From assembly GCA_036925085.1 (NCBI GenBank), contig JAUPFP010000001.1:15600842-15664841 (forward strand): DNA of 64,000 nucleotides. The letters are read 5' to 3'. Position 1 is the stretch's first letter, and every line of letters starts with the position of its first letter. The stretch comes from Brachycybe producta. Its lineage: Eukaryota; Arthropoda; Diplopoda; Playtdesmida; Andrognathidae. The notes below the pieces were generated by a model, which saw nothing but the letters and a program-made list of their open reading frames with translations, was not told the origin of the DNA and made no database searches. Of the stretch, positions 1 to 10,243 are shown in pieces. Made by a program: the position numbers and the translations under genes.

Positions 1-430
1 CAGTAAGCAAAGCAAATCAAATTCTGTGGTTCAGGCACAGACTTTGAAATATTGTAAAGAAAATGTAAAAGAAGTCTGTTTTACTCTTGTCAGACCACTA
101 TTAGAATATTGTGCACCACTTTGGAATCGTTTTCAAGTCAATCTCATACATGAAATATAAAAGTTACAGCATAGGGCTGCAAGATTTGTTAAAGGTGTAT
201 TCTGACAGTATGATCCTCATGCTAGATGAACTTCAGTGGAACTCACGAGGAAACTGTAAAGCTTAAAAAAACTTGCCATTCCTGAACGCTTCCTCCTAGC
301 TCCAGAGAACAGAGCTTTGTTAAATGGAATTCTTTCTAGAAACCTCCATATACAGTATGTAGACATGGACATTCAAAGCTTTTTAAATAAACAAAAGCTA
401 GAACTGATGCATATTTATTATCTTTCTTTC
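1..430 (+). mobile_element. LINE ORF2 C-terminal fragment (CR1/L2-like)
   Basis: A decayed piece of the C-terminal part of a non-LTR retrotransposon ORF2, running into the window from the left. Around 95-200 the forward translation gives RPLLEYCAPLWN and then QHRAARFVKG, the conserved tail found downstream of the reverse transcriptase in CR1/L2-type elements; the same tail occurs in the other LINE copies here (for example near 38930-39030). There are several stops, so it is a dead fragment. Confidence 0.75.
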
Positions 431-435
431 TAAAT

Positions 436-1060
436 TGTTACGAACCACTTTCCGGGGGGAATGGAATTGACTCTGAGGTTTCAGTTCGCTTCTTTTAAGT
501 GGACTGAAAGTGGTTGGCTAGGCCACGTATTCTACTTGGTTCGGGAGGAAGGGAACAAGCTAGCCCCTCTTATTTTCTCACAAGTTCCGTTTGTACGAAC
601 TCTTACAGATTAAAGGATATTTTCGCTGTTAGTTACTCCTCAGGCTGCGCCTGATTCAAAGCCGGTAGGGTTTGTCCGGTAGGGTCTCCCAGGTCTCATC
701 TAGTGTTGGTGATCCAGGTTTGCACCTGAATTGGCACCTCTAGATGAGAAAATGTTAAACTACTTGGTTTGACTTAGACAAGATAAAATAAAGATTTCAA
801 CAACTTTTGCATATAGTAACAGTTTGTTTTCTATTCCAAAAATTGTCTCTTGAATATACTAAAACGTGGGCTTATATACCGAAGAAGACTTTTTCAGAAT
901 CATCTAATTTGCTCATCTACGAAAATACAAATTAGTTAAACCAAACACAAGATTAAAAAGTGGTCAGCAAAAATATCAAATATAATTCATCTTCTATTAA
1001 ATAATGCAATACGAAAGAAAAATGCAACTCCGTTGACTTAGTGCTGCCATTTATCAGGAA
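436..1060 (-). mobile_element. Solo LTR, TGTTACGAACC family, reverse orientation
   Basis: It starts TGTTACGAACC and closely resembles the insertion at 6285-7205, with shared blocks such as GGTTCGGGAGGAAGGGAAC and TTATCAGGA. Read on the minus strand it has an LTR layout, with a terminal ...GTTCGTTACA end. No internal coding region is attached. It lies between an opposite-facing LINE fragment and a LINE 3' end. Confidence 0.6.
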
Positions 1061-2810
1061 GATTCAATTAAGATACACCTGCAATCAGCTTGAAAGCCAT
1101 GTGGCAGGGGGATTGCTCCCAATCATGAGTGATTGTCGTTATTTAAAAATAAGACATCATCACGAAATTGAAATCGTCCTAACAAAGAACAGGAAGAGAA
1201 TTCCATAGTTTAACAACGTTAGGAATAAAAGACCAAAATCTGCATCAGTCCTAGCCATTAATTCTTTGAAAGTCTTTGAATGCCCAAATCTACCTTTACG
1301 AGGATTTCTAGTTAGTAAACCATTAAGCAGAGTAATGTTATCATCAGACAGCAAACGTCCCAGAAGAGCAAGGCTTTGCTCATTTCTTCGGACTGCTAAT
1401 GTTTCCCATTCTAGCTCTTGAAGCATAGATGATACGCTGTCAGTATATGCATACCATCCTTTTACAAATCTTGCAGCCCTGCGCTGCACCATTTCTATTT
1501 CTTGATTTAGGTTATTTCTAAATGGGCTCCAAATTGCGGAACAATATTCTAAGATAGGTCTAACTAGAGTAAAGTAGCAGACCTTTTTTACATTTTCATT
1601 ACAATGTTTAAGGGAGCGTTGGACAAACTCTGCAGCCTTTGATTAGCTTTTGCAACTGCTTTGGTTATATGATCTTTCCAAAGCATGTCTTTGGACAAGG
1701 TTAAGCCAAGATATATAATGGTATCAACATGAGTTAGCTGAACATCTCCCATTGTGTAATCTGCCATGCAAGATTCTCACTTTCGGGAAACCCGCATAAC
1801 ATTGCATTTACTCCTATTGAGTTGTAAATGCCACTCGGAGCACCATTATTCAACACTATCTAGATCTCTTTGGAGGACTTCACTATCCTCATTGTCCCTA
1901 ATCCTCCTGTACACAACAGCATCATCTGCAAACAAGCACATCGTACTGTTGCATCTATCTGCCAGATTGTTAATGAACAGAAGGAAAAGTAGTGGTCCAA
2001 GAATGCTACCCTGAGGTACACCAGATGTTACTTTAGCCCAGTCCGACACAGCACCATCAATTTGGACTCGCTGTTGTCTATTTGATAAGAATGATGATGT
2101 CCATGAAATTACTTGTTTATTTAAGTTAAAAGTCACCATTTTTTTAATTAGTAGTGAATACTTCACTGTATCAAATGCTTTTGCAAAATCTAAAAATACC
2201 AAGTCAAATTCGCCATTACTATCCAAGCCAGATTCTATGTCTTGGATGAATAGTGCTAACTGGGTATCACATGATCTGCCTTTTTGAAAACCATGCTGGT
2301 TTTCATGATTTAATTTGTGTTTTTATGCTTGATTGTATTAGAATAAATTATATGCTTGAGAGTCTTACATACAATGGAGGTTAGAGAAATGGGTCTATAG
2401 TTCTTTGGACAATCTTTATCTCCTGTTTTAAAAATTCGGCAGATATTTGCTTGCCTCCATGCCATAGGCAGTATGCCGCTATCAAGTTAATCTTGGAAAC
2501 GTTTACTTAAAAAAGGGCTAACTTCTGTGGCCATCTCCTTTAGCAAACGTGGCGAAATTTCATCTGGACCAGCAGATTTATTAACATCTAGATTATAAAG
2601 CAAATTTTGTAATCCAGTGGAGTTTATAATTATGTAAGGCATGCCATGAGATAAGGTGCCAAATTGAGGTTCCTCATCACCATTATTAGCATGAAAGACA
2701 CTTTGGAAATAGTCATTAAGAGTGTTTGCAATAACCTGCTTGTTTGTACAGACATCACCAAGTTGTGTTATAATGGAAGTTATATTATTTGGAATTTTGT
2801 TGAGAGATTT
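1061..2810 (-). mobile_element. LINE family B, 5'-truncated copy (RT to 3' end)
   Basis: On the minus strand this reads from the middle of ORF2 to the 3' end. Visible reverse-transcriptase motifs are VFLDFAKAFDTV, GVPQGSILGPLLFLLFIN and LFADDAVVY (frame spanning 2226-1846). The C-terminal tail with MVQRRAARFVKG is at 1492-1160. The minus-strand 3' end is at about 1061 and carries the family tail (ACACCTGCAATCAGCTTGAAA on the plus strand) also seen at 21.6, 63.7 kb. The upstream end merges into an (AT)n tract. Several frame breaks show it is inactive. Confidence 0.85.
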
Positions 2811-2811
<1 letters not shown>

Positions 2812-2869
<58 letters not shown>

Positions 2870-2887
2870 ACATATATTTTATATATG

Positions 2888-2986
<99 letters not shown>

Positions 2987-3124
2987 ATATATATATATGT
3001 GTATATATATATATGTGTATATATATATATATATATATGTGTATATATATATATATGTGTATATATATATATGTGTATATATATATATATATGTGTATAT
3101 ATATATATATATGTGTATATATAC

Positions 3125-3175
<51 letters not shown>

Positions 3176-3186
3176 CATATATATAA
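2812..3186. repeat. (AT)n microsatellite, about 375 bp
   Basis: Almost uninterrupted AT dinucleotides with regularly interspersed ATGTGTAT and ATACAT variants in the right half (2980-3180). The long tyrosine/isoleucine reading frames across it are artefacts. It separates the LINE on the left from the first composite repeat on the right. Confidence 0.97.
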
Positions 3187-3416
3187 TAACTAGTGGGGTA
3201 ACCTGTCATAAATGACGGGAACAAAATTCACAGGCAATTGTGCGCATGCACTTCGTTTTTTCCTTTTTTTTACTCATTTCATTTTAATTTCAGTTACCCC
3301 CTCTCACTTTTTCCCCCTCCACATTTCTCTTTCTTTCTCCCCCTTCTACACTTTCCAACCTTTTCCCCTCTCCAATTTAATATCATGGGGTTCTTGGATG
3401 GGAAGGGTGCAACATA

Positions 3417-4158
3417 CCCAGGTAGCACAAATCATTGGCCCAACGTTGGTTCAACATCGGCATTGTTGGCATTTGGTCGGCATCGGCAATCAACATTGGC
3501 CCAATGTCAAACCAACTGTGTGATTGCCAACATTGGGCCAATGCTGATTTCCAACATTGGGCCAACATCCCAACAATGTATTCCCAACATTCGCCCGACG
3601 TTGGAAATAGAATATTAATATTAATATATCAATAACTAATTGATAATTTTCTAAAATGGAACGGAATTTCTATTTCTAACAAAGAAAGGGACAGTTCGTA
3701 AGTTTTTATAAAGCCTAATTTAGCGATCTCCAAATAAGATGTCATTGTGGCCTAGTGGGTAAGTGACTGGATCTGTACATTGGTGGGCATGGTGGACTCA
3801 AGATCGAATTCCTGCTGGGTCTGGTAAGTACTAATTAGCGTTTAAAAGTGTTGAAAAGTGTCACTGGCTTGGTATCTTGGATTGGATTTTGGTGGCTTGG
3901 ACGATTAAGATTCTCATTTTTAATTTTTTAGTTTTTAATTAAATACGCTTAAAAATAATGACTAATGACATTGGAAACAACTTTTAACCAATGTTATGCC
4001 AACGTTGGGCCAACAGACAAATGACATTTAACCAACTGCATGCCAACGTTGGCTACTGTGGACAAACCCAACGTTAGACCAACTTTCTCAAACAATGTTG
4101 GACCAAGAGTACACCAACAAGTGAGCAACGTCAGCCCAACTAATTTGTGCTACTTGGG
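3417..4158. mobile_element. TA-flanked MITE rich in CCAACGTTGG motifs
   Basis: This 742 bp insertion lies inside copy A1. Intact copies read CAACATATAGTTGACC at this point; here the sequence is cut at TA, with TA on both sides (3415-3416, 4159-4160). The ends are imperfect inverted repeats: CCCAGGTAGCACAAAT on the left, and the complement of CCCAAGTAGCACAAAT on the right. Both flanks are packed with variants of CCAACGTTGG and TTGGGCCAA. A TA duplication fits the Tc1/mariner group. No transposase is present. Confidence 0.8.
3740..3815 (+). other. tRNA-like promoter boxes inside the MITE (SINE head?)
   Basis: TGGCCTAGTGGG at 3748-3759 matches a pol III A box, and GATCGAATTCC at 3802-3812 resembles a B box at normal spacing. 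The intervening sequence does not fold as an obvious functional tRNA, so a tRNA-derived SINE head nested in the MITE is the likeliest reading. Confidence 0.4.
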
Positions 4159-4301
4159 TATAGTTGACCTAGAGAAAAAAAGCTGTTCATTTCTTCATTT
4201 ATTTAAATTTATATAAATTCCGATGTGCTTCAATGGTTGTACAGCGTTACTTCAGACAGATAGATAGCCACACAGACCTGGCATAACGTATATATATAAT
4301 A

Positions 4302-4660
4302 TAACTAGTGGGGTAACCCGTCATAAATGACGGGAGCAAAATTAACAGGCAATTGTGTGCATGCGCGTCGTTTTTTCCTTTTTTTTTACTCCTTTCATTT
4401 CAATTTTCGTCACCCCCTCCAACTTTTTTCTCTCCCCCCTCTACATTTTTCAACCTTTTCCCCTCTCCAATTTAATATCATGGGGTTCTTGGATGGGAAG
4501 GGTGCAACATATAGTTAACCTTGAGAAAAAAAAACAGTTCATTTATTCAAATTTATATAAATTCCGATGTGCTTCAATGGTTGTACAGCGTTATCCCAGA
4601 AAGAGAGAAAGATATATACATGTAGAAAGACACACAGAGACACAGACCTGGCAAAATATA
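4302..4660 (+). repeat. Composite repeat, copy A2 (short form)
   Basis: Same start (AACTAGTGGGGTAACCCGTC), same C/T-rich core and same CAGACCTGG end as copy A1, but without the nested MITE. It follows A1 directly after a short AT run. Confidence 0.85.
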
Positions 4661-4661
4661 T

Positions 4662-5040
4662 ATATAACTAGTGTTGTAACCCTTCATAAATGACGGGAGC
4701 AAAATTCACAGGCAATTGTGCGCATGCGCGTCGTTTGTTCCTTTTTTACTCCTTTCATTTCAATTTCAGTCACCCCCTCCCCCTTTTTTCCTTCCTCCAC
4801 GTTTCTCTCTCCCCCCTTACTCTTTCCAACCTTTTCCCCTCTCCAATTTAATATCATGGGGTTCTTGGATGGGAAGGGTGCAACATATAGTTGACCTTCA
4901 GAAAAAAAGCAGTTCATTTATTCAAATTTATATAAATTCCGACATTCTTCAATGGTTGTACAGCGTTATCCCAGAAAGAAGAACGATAGATAGAAAGGCA
5001 CTTACACAGAGACACAGACCTGGGATATTATATATATAAT
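4662..5040 (+). repeat. Composite repeat, copy A3 (short form)
   Basis: Third copy in near-tandem. It contains TGCGCATGCGCG (about 4719-4730), a perfect match to the palindromic NRF1-type site. It ends CAGACCTGGGATATT about 180 bp before a VPS18 exon. Confidence 0.85.
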
Positions 5041-5217
5041 ATTCGACAATATTTAGAATCTTATAAAATTTTGTTTTACTTTAAAAACATAATATTTCAA
5101 ATTATTATTGTTTTAAAATTTAGTACCTGAAGTCACATAACGGCATGTGAATATGCAAAATTTTGAACTGTTTTTATTTTGTTTTGTAGTAAATTTTGGG
5201 CCATTTTTTAATTACAG

Positions 5218-5339
5218 GATGCAATTTGCCAGTCTTTGCAAGAGTACAATCAACACATTGAAGGTCTTAAGGAGGACATGGAGGAGGCGACGCAGAGCAC
5301 GAATGAGATCAGAACGGAAATACAAATGTTCAGAAACAA
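5218..5339 (+). CDS. VPS18: VPS18 exon: coiled-coil segment before the RING
   Basis: Acceptor ATTACAG is followed by DAICQSLQEYNQHIEGLK and EDMEEATQSTNEIRTE, which align with the helix just N-terminal of the VPS18 RING (human KEAICSSLKAYNHHIQEL). The donor is AA|GTAAAA, leaving phase 2, which the next exon's first G completes to a Lys codon. Confidence 0.92.
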
Positions 5340-5400
5340 GTAAAAACCGTAAAACATGCTGTATAAAGATAAATTTTTGAAACAGGGATCTGCAATAATA

Positions 5401-5722
5401 CACGGTGGGCCATAATTCACAAAGGGGTTTAAATTGGTCATCACGTTTTCCTGATTTGGCGACACCTGACTATTTTTGGGAGTTACCTGAAAGATCAAGT
5501 GTATGGCAACAGGCCCCCAACAATTCAGAAGCTCAAGCACAACATCCATACAGAAAGCTGAGCGCTACATCCAGTATTACAGGCAGTACAGCCGTAGAAA
5601 GAGCCTATATTTGCGAAGCAAATGTGGTATCATTTTTCGTAAATAATGCATTGCACTTTATTATAAAAAAATTAAAAGAAAAAAGTTATTAAATACTTAA
5701 ACCCCTTAATGAGCCCACACTG
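5401..5722 (+). mobile_element. Mariner-like relic with TIRs and TA duplications
   Basis: The ends are imperfect inverted repeats: CACGGTGGGC on the left and the complement of CAGTGTGGGC on the right, each followed within about 20 bp by AAGGGGTTTAA. TA flanks both sides (5399-5400, 5723-5724). Inside, forward frames give FPDLATPDYF, then LKDQVYGNRP and IQKLKHNIHTE, the C-terminal end of a DDE transposase (family pattern SPDLTPLDFFLWG..LKD.VY). At 322 bp it is an internally deleted, frameshifted remnant 61 bp downstream of a VPS18 exon. Confidence 0.75.
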
Positions 5723-6112
5723 TATAACGTTTAATGTTTCATACAACAACGTTTGAGAACCACGGATTGAAGTTCACATCCGGTGTACAGTTATTCTCAG
5801 ACTTTTTGTTCATCGGTGTAAGTTTCTTTGCTCCACTACTGTTGGAAAAGATTAATAATACACTGGTAATAAATAACAAACAGTAGTTCAATCATTACTG
5901 TTACATGACTACATACTACATTTTGGGTAATGTGGGAAAGGACTGGTATAAAAAGTTTACCCAGGGTAAATGTCACTAAGTACAAGAGTAGTTTGGAATA
6001 TTCTCGAAGTTTTTGCCGTAATAAAATATCTGGTGAAGAATAGTTTAAGTGCAAACAATATTATTATGTTACTAGTGGGGTAACCCCATCATAAATGACG
6101 GGAGCAAAATTC

Positions 6113-6255
6113 ACAGGCAATTGTGCCCAGCATTAGAATTTCTTTTCCTCCGCCCTTTTATGACATCAGACCAAGTAACAAACCCAATTAGAAATTGATA
6201 ACGTTCATAAAAGGGCTGAGCAAAAGAAATTCTAATGCTAGGCACAATTACCTGT
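6113..6255. mobile_element. Foldback MITE inside the composite repeat
   Basis: A 143 bp inverted repeat. It opens ACAGGCAATTGTGCCCAGCA and closes with a near-exact complement of that block, giving arms of about 45 bp. It is flanked by CAAAATTC and ATAAATTC, a decayed target duplication. The same unit occupies 7610-7751 and 51242-51360, and its termini match the MITEs at 40677 and 44241. Confidence 0.75.
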
Positions 6256-6284
6256 GATAAATTCTAGTTTAATTTTGCTACTAT

Positions 6285-7205
6285 TGTAACGAACCACCTT
6301 GTGGTGGATAAAATATACCAAAAAGCGGTTGGCTAAGCCACTTATTTTATCCTGGTTCGGGAGGAAGGGAACAAATTAATCCCTTTTCCTATTCCTCACA
6401 AGTTCTTCCTTGTTGAACTTTTACAGTAATATGGATCTTTTAGCTGTCTGCCACTCCTCGGGCTTTCGCCCGTTAAAAGCTGGTTGATCGTTTTGTTCCT
6501 TGAAGTTTCATCTAGAAATGGTGATTCGGGTTTACACCCGGATTGGCAATTTGAGATGAAGATGGCGATAGAACTTTCGTTCTTTCCAATAAGTATAAAG
6601 AAATTAGACTTGGCAACTTTTTACTCTTCATAACAGTTTATTTCCAGAATGTACAGAATTTGGCCACAATTGGGCATAATCTCAGTGTCAGAGTAACAAT
6701 TCAAAAAGTGCTTCCTTAGTCTTCAAAAAGACTGTTCTCTCTGAACAAACTTGAGCATAGATTCGTTGTCTCAAAAGTGCTTGCTTTACACAAAAATAGA
6801 CGGCCTTTTAGACCCATTGAGAGGATACTGAGAATACTTTCTCAGTATGCTCTGATTGGGTAAAATCGAAATCAAAAACCAAACTGGCCAATCAATGTGA
6901 TTGACCAGTGGTCAACAAAATATAGAAAACCAATATTCAAATAAAAATACAACCCCAATTGACTTAATGCGACTGCTTATCAGGACGATCTTTTTGTATT
7001 AAGGGGTGAACCTGGGAGAGAAAGAGACTCAAGACCCAAAAGGTGACCCAAGACAGGATATTGGCATCATCAGCTGATGTAACTGGGTCAAACCTCTGTA
7101 CGTTAGTACAGAGGGTTGACACAGTTTCTTTCCAACCCAAAATAAAAAAACAAACGATCCACAAAAAACTAAGTGAGCCAGGATTGCTCCTGAACTGATC
7201 GTTTC
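6285..7205 (-). mobile_element. Solo LTR-type insertion, TGTAACGAACC family
   Basis: A 921 bp insertion, dated by context: it cuts composite repeat A4 and is flanked by a perfect 5-bp duplication, ACTAT (6280-6284 and 7206-7210). It shares most of its length with the LTR at 436-1060. The minus strand reads as the LTR sense strand, ending in ...GTTCGTTACA. It has no gag or pol. Confidence 0.7.
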
Positions 7206-7569
7206 ACTATTATTTCCTCCCCTTTTTATATTTGAAAAAGAAAATGAGCTTTTCATTTTCTCTGGTGTGCGCATGTGCGTCGTTTGTTCCTTTTTTTACT
7301 CCTTTCATTTCAATTTCAGTTTCCCCCTCCACGTTTCTCTCTCTCTCTTCCCCTCTACACTTTCCAACCTTTTGCCCCTCTTCAATTTAATATTATGGGG
7401 TTCTTGGATGGGAAGAGTGCAACATATAGTTGACCTTGAAAAAAAAAGCGGTTCATTCATTTAAATTTATATAAATTCCGACATGGTTCAAGGTTTTTGT
7501 CCTTAATTGTTTGTACCGCATTAGTCATAGACAAAAACACAGACGGGGCTAAATATATATATATATATA

Positions 7570-8150
7570 TTAGTGGGGTAACCCATCATAAATGACGGGA
7601 GCCAAATTCACAGGCAATTGTGTCCTGCCTTAGAATTTCTTTTCCTCCGCCCTTTTATGACGTCAGACCAAGTAACAAACCAATTAGAAATTGATGACGT
7701 TCATAAAACAGCTGAGCAAAAGAAATTTTAATGCTGGGCACAATTGCCTGTGATAAATTCTAGTTTAATTTTGCTACTATTATCCCCTCCCCTTTTTTAT
7801 ATTTGAAAGAGAAAATGAGCTTTTCATTTTCTCTGGTGTGCTCATGCGTGTCGTTTGTTCCTTTTTTTACTCCTTTCATTTCAATTTTAGCCACCCCCTC
7901 CCACTTTTTTTTCAACCCTCCACGTTTCTCTCTCTCTCCCCCAACTTCTACACTTTCCAACCTTTTCCCCTCTCCAATTTAATATCATGGGGTTCTTGGA
8001 TGGGAAAGGTGCAAATAATAGTTGAACTTGAGAAAAAAAAAGCTGTTCATTTCTTCATTTATTTAAATTTATATAAATTCCGACGTGTTTCAATGGTTTT
8101 GTACAGTTACTCCACACACACACACAGACCTGGTATATTTTATATATAAT
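7570..8150 (+). repeat. Composite repeat, copy A5 (long form)
   Basis: Uninterrupted long form. It has the TAGTGGGGTAACCC start, the foldback MITE at 7610-7751 carrying a TGACGTCA palindrome near 7659, the C/T-rich core, the ATCATGGGGTTCTTGGATGG block and the CACAGACCTGG end. Confidence 0.85.
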
Positions 8151-8174
8151 AATATATTAATATCTGCTTCAAAA

Positions 8175-8891
8175 TGTGACGACCCAGTTCTGCTCCTTTT
8201 TGGAGCAGAACTAAATTCCCATGTCGTCTGCTAGGCACTTATAAATTGGTTGCCAGGCAGACGACAAAATGGCCAGCAAGGGTCCCTGTCCTCCCCCAGG
8301 TGGAGCAGCCTGGGGGTGATATATATGGCGGCGGCCATTATATCTGGACAGTGGAAAGAGAACCCTTGAGGTGTGCAGGTGATTGTGTGCTCCATCATTT
8401 TCAACAGGTGGCCAAGATGGCCACCATTCATCTTTTCCTTTGTGTTGGATAGGAGGTCAATGACCTCCTCTCCTGGCTGAGTTAGCCAGGAGATTCATCT
8501 CTATTGCATCTATTACTCTTCTCTTAATAGGGAGTGTTTTATTATTTATTCTTTGTGAATAAATCATATTATTTATTTTTCACTCCAACCACTGTGTCCG
8601 TGTCTTTATTTCTTAATAATACTTGGGGAAGTTACCGCGTGGAGGGTGGGGGTTCCGGTGGGGGTTCACGGTAAGATCCATCGGGGATTTGCCGTGGATT
8701 CCTCGTCTTGTTCGGCGGTCATTCGTCCGTCGACTTGCGGCGGGGAGGATCCTCCGATAGGCGCTACCCGTGGCACGGACGGGTGCAAGAGGAGGGCTGG
8801 TCAGCGCTTCGACCCGTCCCAAGGAGGGTCAACGGCGGTAAGTAAACGAAATTTACCGTAGGTCATTGTAGCGACCAAGTCGGGTCGTTAC
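8175..8891 (+). repeat. 5' LTR of the 13.4 kb Gypsy element
   Basis: It begins TGTGACGACCCAGTTCTGCT and ends GTCGGGTCGTTACA. It contains AATAAATCATATT (poly(A) region near 8560). The next bases, ATTGGTGGAGGCG, take the place of a primer-binding site; the same motif follows the LTR at 55827. Confidence 0.92.
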
Positions 8892-8969
8892 AATTGGTGG
8901 AGGCGCCGGGTAGCGCTACCACCAGCCTCTCTTGTGCGGTCGGTAAGACCGGAGTCGTGTGGTGCCGGT

Positions 8970-9720
8970 AGGGCGTGGACATTTGTCCACGGAACTACGG
9001 CCGATCGTGGCTTAGGGCGTAGTAGTCCGGTGAAGGACCGTGGGACACGGACGGTTGTCCGTGATACCGCGGTGGTCACCGGGGAAAGCCCTAGGTTATC
9101 CGTAAGTAGGACGGTGGGCGCGGTGGTTGACCGTGCAGGACCGTCCGAACGCGGGATAACGGTCATTTTCACCGTCAGTATACCGGTAGCACGGTGATTT
9201 ACCGTGCAAGACCGGTAGAACCCAGTGAAAACGTAACTTTACCGTAGCTTATCCGGTAGACAGGTAGTACCCCGTAGGGCACGGACTTTTGTCCGTGGAA
9301 CTACGGCGGAAAGCCGTCTACGGCCAGGTTTACCGGTGATATACCGTGGGACACGGACTTTTGTCCGTGATACCGTGGTCAAACCGGGTTACGGTCAAGT
9401 TTTACCGTAAGTAGACGGTGGATTACGAACTTTTGTCCGTGAATCACCGTTTGAACACGGTAAGCAGACAGTTTCACCGTTGGTGGATGGTAGATTACGG
9501 ACCGTTGTCCGTGTATCTCCGTTCTAGGACGGTGAAAGGGCATTTTACCGCGAATAGACGGTGAATAACGGACGGTTGTCCGTATATCACCGGTCGAAAA
9601 CGGTAAGAAGGAACTCCACCGTAAATCTAACCGTGGGACACGGACTTTTGTCCGTGAAACTGCGGTAGTTGACGGTTCTACCGTTAATTGTCGGTGTTTT
9701 GCGGACTTTGGTCCGTAAAT
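8970..9720 (+). repeat. Leader array of short ACGGAC/GTCCGT hairpins
   Basis: At least nine short palindromes occur in 750 bp of untranslated leader: 8974-8991, 9046-9063, 9280-9297, 9352-9369, 9424-9441, 9496-9513, 9566-9584, 9639-9656 and 9700-9717. Most have the form CACGGAC, four or five loop bases, GTCCGTG. Spacing is often 70-75 bp, with wider gaps after the second. Between them lie repeated ACCGT/ACGGT words. Confidence 0.85.
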
Positions 9721-10243
9721 TCACCGTATTTTACGGTAGAGTTTTTTCCGACAAGTGGTGGCCAGTTTTGCCCGTGTTTGCACGGATGAAATCGGCCAAG
9801 ACCCTGTTTTCCCCGATGTCTGGTCGGGGAAGCAGTTTGTTGGAAGAGTTGGAGTTGCGTTCCCGCACCTTCGGCCGTGGTAGGCGGCCGGAGGGGCAGC
9901 ACCCTGTTTGGGGATGCTGTTGGCGGGAACGTACCCGGTGACTCCACGGAGGAAGGTGTCGTAGAGATTGTCTCTACGGACCCACCTCCGGCGGGAGCCT
10001 TTGTGACGGTGCGGTCGCACCGTCCTGGCACTGTCTCCGGTGGAGCACCGGCAGCCGGTGGTGATGGAGGGTTACCGACCCCGACTGGGACAGGCGGACG
10101 GCCTATGGCCGGCCTGTTAACCTCCACCGCCTCCCGTCCGGTTGGACGTGGAGGTAATCCCTTACCGGGAGAGGTGGTAGGGACCCCGGAGCCATCCTCG
10201 GTGAATACGTCATGGTTGGCGTCGATGACCGAGGAGCAGCTCC

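Larger units (their letters stand above)
3187..4290 (+). repeat. Composite interspersed repeat, copy A1 (short form, with a nested MITE)
   Basis: First of six copies of an unclassified repeat. It opens with AACTAGTGGGGTAACC followed by a short palindrome around TCATAAATGA, continues through CACAGGCAATTGTG and a C/T-rich stretch ending in ATCATGGGGTTCTTGGATGG, and closes with CAGACCTGG before an (AT)n run. It has no coding capacity. It is split by the MITE at 3417-4158. Confidence 0.8.
6070..7569 (+). repeat. Composite repeat, copy A4 (long form, split by a solo LTR)
   Basis: It starts ACTAGTGGGGTAACCCCATC. The long form holds a foldback MITE (6113-6255) and a TTTTCATTTTCTCTGGTGTG block that the short copies lack. 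The copy is interrupted at CTACTAT by the LTR at 6285-7205, resumes at 7206 and closes with CACAGACGGGGC before (AT)n. Confidence 0.8.

Noticed and set aside
2664-3224. Long tyrosine/isoleucine open frames on both strands
   Set aside because: Translation of an (AT)n microsatellite; no coding signal.
5836-6054. Minus-strand 72-codon frame in the VPS18 intron
   Set aside because: AT-rich, no similarity, no splice context; chance frame.
8613-9197. Short open frames in the GC-rich Gypsy LTR and leader
   Set aside because: They lie in non-coding LTR and hairpin leader sequence and match no domain.
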